A DNA stretch of 64,000 nt from Polynucleobacter sp. TSB-Sco08W16 (GTDB lineage: Bacteria; Pseudomonadota; Gammaproteobacteria; Burkholderiales; Burkholderiaceae). Location of the stretch: contig NZ_CP061291.1 of assembly GCF_018687455.1 (NCBI RefSeq), forward strand, positions 434,001 through 498,000. The letters are read 5' to 3'. Of the stretch, positions 24,853 to 33,169 are shown in pieces (position 1 is the stretch's first letter; every line of letters begins with the position of its first letter). Made by a program: the position numbers and the translations under genes. The notes beneath the pieces were generated by a model. It saw only the letters and a list, made by a program, of their open reading frames with translations. It ran no database searches and was not told the DNA's origin.

Positions 24853-26407
24853 ACTCTTCTTCGCGACGTAAGTGCGGGAAGAGAATCACATCACGGATGT
24901 TTGGCGCATCTGTGAGCAGCATCACTAAACGGTCGATACCAATACCGCAGCCGCCTGTTGGGGGCATACCATATTCGAGGGCGCGGATGAAGTCATGGTC
25001 AAAGTACATTGCTTCTTCATCACCTGCTTCTTTTTGTTCTACTTGCTTGCGGAAGCGATTGGCTTGATCCTCAGCATCGTTCAACTCAGAGAAGCCGTTA
25101 GCAATCTCGCGACCGGTAATGAATAACTCAAAGCGTTCGGTGATGCCAGGTCGAGTATCGGACTCTCTTGCAAGCGGGCTTACTTCAATTGGGTAATCAA
25201 TAATGTAAGTTGGCTCCCAGAGGTGCTCTTCAGCCACTAACTCAAACAAAGCCAATTGCAGGGCTCCAATGCCAGCATTCTTGAGGGTTGGAGAATCGGG
25301 ATTCTCACCACCTTTTTTCAACTCGGCACGAATAAAGGCGATATCTTCGAGCTGGGCTGCTTCATAGCTTTTGCCCGACTGGCTGCAATACTTGAGGATC
25401 GCTTCATTAATGGTCAGGCGTTGGAATGGTTTACTCAAATCCAATTCACGACCTTGATGAGTCAATACTGCTGTGCCTTGTGCATCCATTGCCGCTGCAC
25501 GAATTAGGCCTTCAGTGAAATCCATCAACCAACGGTAGTCGGTATATGCCGCGTAGAACTCCATCATGGTGAATTCTGGGTTATGGCGGGGGCTGACACC
25601 TTCGTTGCGGAAGTTGCGGTTGATTTCAAATACACGCTCAAAGCCACCGACCACTAAACGCTTGAGATAAAGCTCAGGCGCAATACGCAAGAACATCTGC
25701 ATATCTAAAGCATTGTGATGCGTAATAAAAGGTTTGGCAGCTGCACCGCCTGGAATGGGGTGGAGCATGGGAGTTTCTACTTCCATAAAATCGGCATCCA
25801 GCATATGGCGACGTAGCGATGCAATGGCATTGCTACGGGCTTTGAATGTGTTGCGACTCTCTGGGTTGACGATCAAGTCTACATAGCGTTGACGATATTT
25901 GGTCTCAAGATCGGAGAGGCCATGAAACTTATCTGGCAAAGGACGCAAGGATTTACTCAGTAAGCGCAAGTTGCTACTTTCAACCGAGAGCTCGCCTTTA
26001 TTGGTCTTAAAAAGATTGCCTTCAGCAGAAATAAAGTCACCCATATCCCAGTGCTTAAAGGCGCCATGGGTATCTGCACCAGTAATTTCATCATTAATAT
26101 AAAACTGGATTTGGCCTGTGCGATCTTGGATGGTGGCAAAACTTGCTTTACCCATCACGCGCTTGAGAATCATGCGGCCAGCAACTTTCACATGAATCTT
26201 CTTCTCAGCCAACTCTTCTTTGGTCAAGCTGTCGTAGTGGGTATGTAAGTCGGCAGCTAAATGGGTTGGTACAAAGTCATTCGGAAATGCGACACCATTT
26301 TCACGTAACTTCGCAAGCTTTTCACGACGCTCCGCAATGATGTGATTCTCATCAACTACTTCAGTAGCTGGGGCTTGGGTATTAGATGAATTCGTTTTAT
26401 CGTTCAT
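24851..26407 (-). CDS. lysS: Lysyl-tRNA synthetase (class II)
   Basis: Charges tRNA-Lys. It has an N-terminal OB-fold anticodon-binding domain followed by class II motif 1 (FMEVETPMLHPIPGG), motif 2 (FRNEGVSPRHNPEFT) and motif 3 (GCGIGIDRLVML). The 518 residues include a polar N-terminal extension of about 25. It starts 12 nt after the prfB stop, the common prfB-lysS order. Confidence 0.96.
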   Translation of the reverse strand: MNDKTNSSNTQAPATEVVDENHIIAERREKLAKLRENGVAFPNDFVPTHLAADLHTHYDSLTKEELAEKKIHVKVAGRMILKRVMGKASFATIQDRTGQIQFYINDEITGADTHGAFKHWDMGDFISAEGNLFKTNKGELSVESSNLRLLSKSLRPLPDKFHGLSDLETKYRQRYVDLIVNPESRNTFKARSNAIASLRRHMLDADFMEVETPMLHPIPGGAAAKPFITHHNALDMQMFLRIAPELYLKRLVVGGFERVFEINRNFRNEGVSPRHNPEFTMMEFYAAYTDYRWLMDFTEGLIRAAAMDAQGTAVLTHQGRELDLSKPFQRLTINEAILKYCSQSGKSYEAAQLEDIAFIRAELKKGGENPDSPTLKNAGIGALQLALFELVAEEHLWEPTYIIDYPIEVSPLARESDTRPGITERFELFITGREIANGFSELNDAEDQANRFRKQVEQKEAGDEEAMYFDHDFIRALEYGMPPTGGCGIGIDRLVMLLTDAPNIRDVILFPHLRREEE

Positions 26408-26419
26408 ATTCGTGAGTAA

Positions 26420-27524
26420 TTAAACGCCTTGTTTCAGGCTGGCTTCAATGAAGGCATCAAGATCACCATCCAATACTTTTTGAGTATTGGAGATCTCAAC
26501 GTTAGTGCGTAAATCTTTGATGCGGCTTTGATCCAAAACATAGGAGCGGATCTGATGACCCCAGCCCACATCCGTTTTGCTAGCCTCCAACTTATCTTGC
26601 TCTGCACGACGCTTTTGCATCTCATGTTCGTAAAGACGTGACTTGAGCATGCTCATGGCTTCAGCACGGTTACGGTGTTGGCTGCGATCGTTCTGACACT
26701 GCACCACAATCCCTGTTGGAATATGGGTTAGACGCACCGCAGAGTCAGTTTTATTAATGTGCTGACCGCCTGCACCAGAAGCGCGGTAGGTATCAGTACG
26801 AATGTCTGCGGGGTTGACTTCAATCTCAATCGAATCATCAATCTCCGGATAGACGTAGATAGAGGCAAATGAAGTATGGCGTCCATTAGATGAATCAAAT
26901 GGAGACTTACGCACTAAGCGATGCACGCCCGTCTCAGAGCGAAGGTGGCCATAAGCGTATTCACCATCGACTTTAATGGTGGCACTCTTGATACCGGCAA
27001 CGTCACCATCCGACTCTTCCAGAATCTCGGTTTTGTAACCTTTGCGTTCACAATATTTAAGGTATTGACGATAGAGCATGCTTGCCCAGTCGCAAGCCTC
27101 AGTGCCGCCAGCGCCTGCTTGAATATCAATAAAGCAATTGCAAGAATCCATCTCATTGTGGAACATGCGGCGGAACTCAAGATCATTAACAATCTTGCTA
27201 TAGCCTTCAACGTCTAATTCAATTGCGGCGATTGTTTCAAAATCACTTTCTTCTTTAGCCATGTCGAAGAGTTCGATGGCGCCAGTGATATTGGCATTTA
27301 AATCCGTAAGGGTGGCAACCACGCCGTCGAGCAATTTTTTTTCTTTGCCGAGCGCTTGGGCTTTCTTTTGATCATCCCAAATTGTGGGATCTTCCAGGAT
27401 CGAGTTAACTTCAGTAAGGCGACGTGACTTTACTTCGAAGTCAAAGATACCCCCGAAGAGCTTGCTCACGGGTGAGCAGATCGGACAAGGTATTTGAAAT
27501 AGTATTTAGTTGTTCAGCTTCCAT
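26420..27524 (-). CDS. prfB: Peptide chain release factor 2 (programmed +1 frameshift)
   Basis: Release factor for UGA and UAA codons. The stop-recognition tripeptide SPF and the peptidyl-hydrolysis GGQ motif (GAGGQHINKTDS) are present. The gene begins at 27524 with MEAEQLNTIS, runs 27 codons into an in-frame TGA at 27443-27441, and continues in the +1 frame at Asp-Phe-Glu. The joined protein has 367 residues, the normal RF2 length. Reading only the downstream frame from an internal ATG at 27469 would miss the true N-terminus. Confidence 0.95.
27440..27455 (-). promoter_or_regulatory. prfB: prfB +1 frameshift signal
   Basis: The minus strand reads CGGGGGTATCTTTGAC. An internal Shine-Dalgarno-like GGGGG sits 3 nt ahead of the slippery CTT, next to the weak stop TGA-C. 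This is the classical autoregulatory RF2 site: low RF2 favours slipping on CUU and readthrough into the +1 frame. Confidence 0.95.
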
Positions 27525-27570
27525 CCCCTAATTATAAGGGGGTTATTGCATCCGACTCTCTGCTGCGGAC

Positions 27571-29334
27571 CTAGGTGCTGGAACTCTCATCATGCGCCTC
27601 AATCATCAGCTGAACGCGGGCTTGGCCCTGATAACGATCGGTTACTAGGCGGTAAGCAAGTTTGGCTTTAGCCGGCAAGGTTTGGGTATGGTTAAACCAG
27701 ACAGCCGTTAATGGCTTAGCTGCTTGTTTGTCTTGTGCAGGATCAGAACCTAGCGGACGCAACATCAGGCGCAAATGCTTTTCTTTCATGAGGCTTTGCT
27801 GGGTGATTTCGAAATCTCCGTAGAAGACGGGCTGCGGAAAGCCTTGACCCCAGATCTCTTCGGCGAGAAGGTCACCAATCTCAGAGGTAAATTCAGAAGG
27901 CTGCAGGGTGCCATCATGTGGATGGCGACGCTCCAGGATTTCATCCGTTAATAGACTGTTTGCTACTTCCTGAAAGCAAGCATCAAACTTCTCAAAATCA
28001 CTTTTGCGAATTGTCAGACCTGCCGCCATTGCATGACCACCAAATTTAAGAATCAAGCCCGGCTCGCGTTTTGAAACAATATCGAGCGCATCCCTTAAAT
28101 GAAATCCAGTCAGCGATCGGCCAGAGCCACGTAACTCTTCTCCAGTGTTGCCATCGGGCGCAAATACAATCGCAGGGCGGTTAAAACGTTCTTTTAAGCG
28201 TGAAGCCACAATGCCAACCACCCCTTGGTGCCACTCAGGATTCCACAGGCAAATGCTTGTGCGTTGCGCCATTGTTCCCGCAAGTTGATCTTCTGAAAGA
28301 TGAGCAAGCGCAGTTTCTTGCATGCCAGTTTCAATCACACGACGCTCACGATTAATACGATCGAGTTCCTGGGCAAGCGTCATTGCTTCATCGACGTCGT
28401 CAGTCAGTAATAGGCGAATGCCTAAAGTCATATCCGCTAAACGCCCGGCAGCATTGAGTCTAGGGCCGATAGCAAATCCTAAGTCAAAGGTATTGGCCTT
28501 GCGGGGATCCCGAGTTGCCGCTTGAAATAGCGCTTGAATGCCAGGTTGAGAGATGCCAGCCCGAATGCGTTTCAAACCATTGGAAACCAAGACGCGATTG
28601 TTGCGATCAAGTTGCGCAACGTCAGCAACGGTACCTAGTGCAACGAGATCTAAGAGATTCTCCACTTTAGGTTGAGTCTCGTTAGTAAATTTCCCCCGCT
28701 TACGTAGTTCTGCACGTAGTGCTACTAATACATAAAACATGACACCGACACCAGCGAGAGCTTTGCTAGGAAACGTGCATCCAGGTTGATTGGGATTCAC
28801 AATCGCAGTCGCATTTGGCAATCGATCACCAGGCAAGTGATGGTCGGTCACAATGACCTCCATGCCAAGTTCGCGAGCGCGATCTACACCAGCTTCACTG
28901 GCAATACCGTTATCTACTGTAATGAGATATTTAGGTTTCGGTGTTTGTTGTGCTGCGAGCTCAACGACTTCAGGCGTTAAGCCGTAGCCCATCGTAAAGC
29001 GATTGGGAACAAGAAAATGAATAGGGGTATCTGGCCCACCCAACATCCGCAGGCCTCGTAGGCCTACCGCACAAGCTGTAGCGCCGTCGCAGTCGTAGTC
29101 TGCCACGATGAGCATTACTTCTTTTTTCTCCAGAATATCCGCAAGCAAGCTGGCAGTGCTGATGCAACTCTTCAGTTCAGTTGGAGAGATCAGGTTTCTT
29201 AATTCCAGCGAGAGCTCTTCGGGAGATTCCAATCCACGAGCAGCATATAAACGCGCTAGCAAAGGATGTAAACCGCTTTGCTGTAACCAAGTGGCAGTGC
29301 GTTCAGAAAAAGGGCGTTGAGAAAAAAGACTCAT
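27571..29334 (-). CDS. recJ: Single-stranded-DNA-specific exonuclease RecJ
   Basis: 5'-3' exonuclease of recombination and mismatch repair, DHH family. The catalytic motifs are VADYDCDGATA (motif I), VTDHHLPGD (the DHH motif) and, in the DHHA1 part, KFGGHAMAAGLTI. It has 587 residues. Its start overlaps the stop of an unknown protein gene by 4 nt, and prfB follows at 46 nt, so recJ is probably co-transcribed with both. Confidence 0.94.
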   Translation of the reverse strand: MSLFSQRPFSERTATWLQQSGLHPLLARLYAARGLESPEELSLELRNLISPTELKSCISTASLLADILEKKEVMLIVADYDCDGATACAVGLRGLRMLGGPDTPIHFLVPNRFTMGYGLTPEVVELAAQQTPKPKYLITVDNGIASEAGVDRARELGMEVIVTDHHLPGDRLPNATAIVNPNQPGCTFPSKALAGVGVMFYVLVALRAELRKRGKFTNETQPKVENLLDLVALGTVADVAQLDRNNRVLVSNGLKRIRAGISQPGIQALFQAATRDPRKANTFDLGFAIGPRLNAAGRLADMTLGIRLLLTDDVDEAMTLAQELDRINRERRVIETGMQETALAHLSEDQLAGTMAQRTSICLWNPEWHQGVVGIVASRLKERFNRPAIVFAPDGNTGEELRGSGRSLTGFHLRDALDIVSKREPGLILKFGGHAMAAGLTIRKSDFEKFDACFQEVANSLLTDEILERRHPHDGTLQPSEFTSEIGDLLAEEIWGQGFPQPVFYGDFEITQQSLMKEKHLRLMLRPLGSDPAQDKQAAKPLTAVWFNHTQTLPAKAKLAYRLVTDRYQGQARVQLMIEAHDESSST

Positions 29335-30320
29335 GACGAAATAATTTCATGCCAGGTAAGAGGCTCAGCTTTTTTCCAGAATGCCCAAGATTTTTTCAAT
29401 AGGTCTTTTTGAGTGACGATGCGCTCTCGTATTTTGCCATTAGGAAAATCAATGATGAGCAATTCATCTAGTTGTTTATCAGCGAGAGCCTTGTTTACTT
29501 GCGGCCATATCGACTCTGGCTGATGCAGCCATGCAAACGCTCCGACCAGTGTATCGGCTTTGATAGTAGGGCTGCATGGGATGCTTAAATACTTCGCCAG
29601 CCCTGTCATCATGGGGTGTTCACCATAAATCTGTTGTGACTGTTTGATGGCTTTAGGCGCATGAACATCATTGAGTTTGCCGATGCCACTAATCCATAAA
29701 GAGTTAATACTTGGTAGGCCACGTTGCTCACGCTCTTCATTTGTGGGATCGATATGCCAAAGCATCTGCACTTCATTTTGCAATTTGCGCCAACGTTTTG
29801 CTAGTCCTTCTTCATGGGTGTCTCGTGGCATCCACCAATCAATATTGCGACCATGCGCTTGATCAATGCTGTATGTTGCTAGGCTTGCAAAAGGACCTGC
29901 TGGAATAAACCAGTAGTACTGGTTATGAAACAGCACTGAATTTTGAAAATCCTCTTCAATAAAGGGAAGTGCTGCCTTAAGAAGTTGGGAGGATTCAGTT
30001 TCTATCAGATCGACCTGATTCTGGTTCATCAAAATGAGATGGTCACGTGTAGCATGTAAATGGACAGGCTGTAAGCAAGCGATCTCTAAATGAGGATTTA
30101 CCTCCTGCTCGGACTGTCCCACCAGCAGAATGGGTGCAATTGGCACTAGATCGCCGAGCAGAAAGCGTTCATGGGGCAGCCCTTTTAGTGGCTGATCCCC
30201 AATGTCTTGATCCTCTAAGACATCTTCCCCCGATAACATCAGGGTAAAGCGCCTTAGAGTGCTTTTGGCGTTTTGAGGGGAGGTAGCGTTTGCAGTCATT
30301 TCCCTGATTTTAGGTGGCAT
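29331..30320 (-). CDS. Conserved hypothetical protein coupled to recJ
   Basis: A 329-residue soluble protein with no signal peptide or membrane segment. Conserved-looking blocks are HLHATRDHLIL, NQYYWFIPAGPFASL, WWMPRD and INSLWISGIG. I cannot place it firmly; proteins with an NSLW-type block next to recJ occur in other Burkholderiales and are sometimes annotated as phosphoglycerate mutase-like or regulatory without evidence. Translation is coupled to recJ by a 4-nt overlap. An internal ATG at residue 8 is an alternative start. Confidence 0.7.
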   Translation of the reverse strand: MPPKIREMTANATSPQNAKSTLRRFTLMLSGEDVLEDQDIGDQPLKGLPHERFLLGDLVPIAPILLVGQSEQEVNPHLEIACLQPVHLHATRDHLILMNQNQVDLIETESSQLLKAALPFIEEDFQNSVLFHNQYYWFIPAGPFASLATYSIDQAHGRNIDWWMPRDTHEEGLAKRWRKLQNEVQMLWHIDPTNEEREQRGLPSINSLWISGIGKLNDVHAPKAIKQSQQIYGEHPMMTGLAKYLSIPCSPTIKADTLVGAFAWLHQPESIWPQVNKALADKQLDELLIIDFPNGKIRERIVTQKDLLKKSWAFWKKAEPLTWHEIISS

Positions 30321-30366
30321 TTACGTATTCCATCAGTTTGCCCGTGCAATTGTCTAAACTGTGGCT

Positions 30367-31629
30367 ATGTTGAGACTTCCTATTGAGCTAGAAATTGGCT
30401 TGCGCTATACCCGCTCCAAGCGTCGCAAGACGGTTGGCAAGCGCGATGGCTTCCTTTCATTTATTTCCGGAATTTCTACTGCAGGCATTGCTTTAGGGGT
30501 TGCCTCGCTCATTGTGGTCCTATCGGTGATGAATGGTTTCCAGAAAGACGTACGGGATCGTATGCTCTCCGTTCTATCCCATGTAGAAATCACCTCACCA
30601 GATGGTTTGGCAGACTGGGAACCGCTTGCTCTAAAAGTGGCAGCGCAGCCACACGTCATTGGTGTTGCTCCAATGGTCAGCTCCCAAGGCTTGCTTACTC
30701 GCGACAATGTCATGCGTGGCGTTGCGATTCGAGGAGTTGCTCCGGGCGAGGAGGGTAAAGTTTCTGATCTACCTAAACAATTTATTGCCGGTAGCATTGA
30801 TGATCTCAAGCCTGGAAGCTTTGGCGTTGCCTTGGGTGCTCAACTGGCGTCTTTGGTTGGTGCTCATGTTGGCGATCGCATTAATCTCATTGTTCCTGAA
30901 AGTGATTTAACGCCTGCAGGTGCTATGCCGCGTATGCGCACTCTCCAAGTGGTTGGCATTATTGATAGTGGTCACTATGAATACGATAGCTCTTTAGCTG
31001 TGATGCATTGGAAAGATGCTGCAGCCTTGCTGCGCCTTCATGATCCATCAGGCTTACGTGTCAAGGTAGATGATATGCAGCGTGCACCAGAAGTTGCTAA
31101 TGAGCTTGCTGCTGTAGTACCCCAGGCTTTATGGATTACAGATTGGTCACGCTCAAATCGCAACTGGTTTGCAGCTGTTCAAACTGAAAAGAAAATGATG
31201 TTCATCATATTGACTTTAATTATTGCAGTGGCCGCATTTAACTTAGTTTCTACTTTGGTAATGACGGTCAATGAGAAACAGGCAGATATTGCGATTTTGA
31301 GAACGATGGGTGCGAGCCCGGGTTTAATTCAACGCATTTTCTTAGTACAGGGTTTGGCAATCGGTTTGCTGGGATCTTTAGCAGGCGTTGGATTGGGTTT
31401 GCTCATCGCACTCAACATTGATGTGATTGTTCCTGCGATTGAAGCTATCTTCCGCGTGCGTTTCTTACCACGCGAGGTCTACTTTATTAGCGAGTTGCCA
31501 TCTGATGTTCGTTTGGGTGATGTGGTCACGGTGGGTTTAATGGCCTTTGGCTTATCGGTGCTAGCAACTTTGTACCCTAGTCGTCGTGCTGCTAAGGTTC
31601 AGCCTGCGGAGGCTCTGCGCTATGAGTGA
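30367..31629 (+). CDS. lolC: Lipoprotein-releasing ABC transporter permease LolC/LolE
   Basis: Inner-membrane permease that, with LolD, extracts outer-membrane lipoproteins for the LolA carrier. It begins with an elbow helix (IELEIGLRYTRSKRR) and a first membrane segment at about 27-55, then a large periplasmic domain and three C-terminal membrane segments with the family's QGLAIGLLGSLAGVGLG and YPSRRAAKVQPAEALRYE end. I start at the ATG at 30367; a GTG two codons earlier is possible. Only one LolC/E-type permease is present, so it may act as a homodimer. It overlaps lolD by 8 nt. Confidence 0.9.
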   Translation: MLRLPIELEIGLRYTRSKRRKTVGKRDGFLSFISGISTAGIALGVASLIVVLSVMNGFQKDVRDRMLSVLSHVEITSPDGLADWEPLALKVAAQPHVIGVAPMVSSQGLLTRDNVMRGVAIRGVAPGEEGKVSDLPKQFIAGSIDDLKPGSFGVALGAQLASLVGAHVGDRINLIVPESDLTPAGAMPRMRTLQVVGIIDSGHYEYDSSLAVMHWKDAAALLRLHDPSGLRVKVDDMQRAPEVANELAAVVPQALWITDWSRSNRNWFAAVQTEKKMMFIILTLIIAVAAFNLVSTLVMTVNEKQADIAILRTMGASPGLIQRIFLVQGLAIGLLGSLAGVGLGLLIALNIDVIVPAIEAIFRVRFLPREVYFISELPSDVRLGDVVTVGLMAFGLSVLATLYPSRRAAKVQPAEALRYE

Positions 31630-32317
31630 TCTGCCAAAACCAATATTAGTAGCCAGAGGCCTCGCCAAGACTTACGGTCAGGGGCCTACCGCAGTAGAGG
31701 TCCTTAAATCGGTTGACTTGGATGTTGCAGCCTCTGAGAAGGTGGCTATTGTGGGCTCATCCGGTTCTGGCAAGAGTACATTGCTACATTTATTGGGCGG
31801 CTTAGATGCTCCAAGTTCTGGCTCGGTCTTATTGGATGGTGCCAATATCAATCAGCTATCGGTTGCCAAGTTAGATCGCTTGCGCAATCAGAGTTTAGGT
31901 TTTATTTATCAATTCCATCATTTATTAGATGAGTTCAGCGCAGTAGAGAATGTGGCATTGCTATTGCGCATTCGTGGCCTCAGTAACGAGGAGTCAATGG
32001 AGCGCGCCAGCAAGATGCTCAAAGCCGTAGGCTTGGCAAAGCGTGAATTACATACACCTGCTGAGCTATCTGGTGGCGAGCGTCAGCGTGTTGCGGTAGC
32101 TAGGGCATTGGTTGGCAATCCAACATGTGTGTTGGCTGATGAGCCTACTGGAAACTTAGATACCGAAACTGCTGATGGTGTGTTTGATTTGATGTTAGAT
32201 ATTGCTCGCGAACAAGGCACTGCCTTTGTGATCGTGACGCATGATCCAGTACGCGCTAAACGTTGTGATCGTATTTTGCATTTAGAGCGCGGAGTATTAA
32301 AGACTTTCGCGCAATGA
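31622..32317 (+). CDS. lolD: Lipoprotein-releasing ABC transporter ATPase LolD
   Basis: ATPase of the Lol complex. Walker A is GSSGSGKST, the signature LSGGERQRVAVARAL, and Walker B VLADEPTGNLD. The Q-loop reads YQFHHLLDEF, the usual LolD form. I start at ATG 31622 (MSDLPKP), overlapping the lolC stop by 8 nt, which gives 231 residues; an upstream ATG would add residues unrelated to the family. It overlaps tatD by 4 nt. Confidence 0.93.
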   Translation: MSDLPKPILVARGLAKTYGQGPTAVEVLKSVDLDVAASEKVAIVGSSGSGKSTLLHLLGGLDAPSSGSVLLDGANINQLSVAKLDRLRNQSLGFIYQFHHLLDEFSAVENVALLLRIRGLSNEESMERASKMLKAVGLAKRELHTPAELSGGERQRVAVARALVGNPTCVLADEPTGNLDTETADGVFDLMLDIAREQGTAFVIVTHDPVRAKRCDRILHLERGVLKTFAQ

Positions 32318-33165
32318 CCCAGCATCCCATGTGGATCGATACTCACTGCCATCTTGATGCACCAGAGTTTTCAAACTCCTTGTCATCGACCATTTCAGCT
32401 GCAAGTGAAAAGGGCGTAAAGGCTATTTTGTTGCCTGCAGTTAAAGCCGCTGATTGTCAAAATGTAAGAGCACTGGCCTCTCAATATAGCAATGACATTC
32501 CGGGTTTGGTTTATACGCTGGGCATTCATCCTTTGTATACCAATCAAGCCCATGAAGACGACTTAGCCGTTTTGGAAGAACAAATCGTCCAATCACTATC
32601 TGATCCTCGATTTGTAGGTGTTGGTGAGATCGGTTTAGATTATTTCGTCGAAGGTTTAGATCCTCATCAGCAAGAATATTTATTTCATGCGCAATTAGAT
32701 TTGGCTCAGAAGTATCAATTACCCGTGATATTGCATGTCCGTCGCTCTCAGGATGCTATTTTGAAAGCTCTCAGAGATCGAACAATTCCTGGTGGGATAG
32801 CACATGCATTTAATGGAAGTTTTCAGCAGGCCGAGCAATTTATTGGACTGGGTTTTAAGTTGGGGTTTGGTGGTGCAGCAACGTATGAGCGAGCACTACA
32901 GATTCGCAGGCTTTTAACTGAGCTACCGCTTGATAGCCTTGTTACTGAAACAGATTCGCCCGATATTCCACCAGCTTGGTTGAGGGGGGAGGGTATTGCA
33001 TTTAATGAGCCTGCTTTCCTACCTCGCATTGCTAAACAGTTGGCTGGTATTCGTGGCGTTAGCGATGTTGAATTTGCATCTGCCGTATGGCGCAATGCCA
33101 TGCAAGTATTACCACGTTGGTCGGCGCTCTGTGCCAACAATCCAAATCTAACCTTAGCCTCTTAA
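32314..33165 (+). CDS. TatD family metal-dependent hydrolase
   Basis: TIM-barrel metallohydrolase of the TatD family (3'-5' exonuclease or deoxyribonuclease-like). Metal ligands are visible in IDTHCHLD near the N-terminus, GEIGLDYF in the middle, LHVRRS and the C-terminal ETDSPDIPP. It has 283 residues. It overlaps lolD by 4 nt and is followed by comEC, so it may be made with membrane and DNA-uptake proteins, but no functional link is needed. Confidence 0.9.
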   Translation: MTQHPMWIDTHCHLDAPEFSNSLSSTISAASEKGVKAILLPAVKAADCQNVRALASQYSNDIPGLVYTLGIHPLYTNQAHEDDLAVLEEQIVQSLSDPRFVGVGEIGLDYFVEGLDPHQQEYLFHAQLDLAQKYQLPVILHVRRSQDAILKALRDRTIPGGIAHAFNGSFQQAEQFIGLGFKLGFGGAATYERALQIRRLLTELPLDSLVTETDSPDIPPAWLRGEGIAFNEPAFLPRIAKQLAGIRGVSDVEFASAVWRNAMQVLPRWSALCANNPNLTLAS

Positions 33166-33169
33166 ATCC

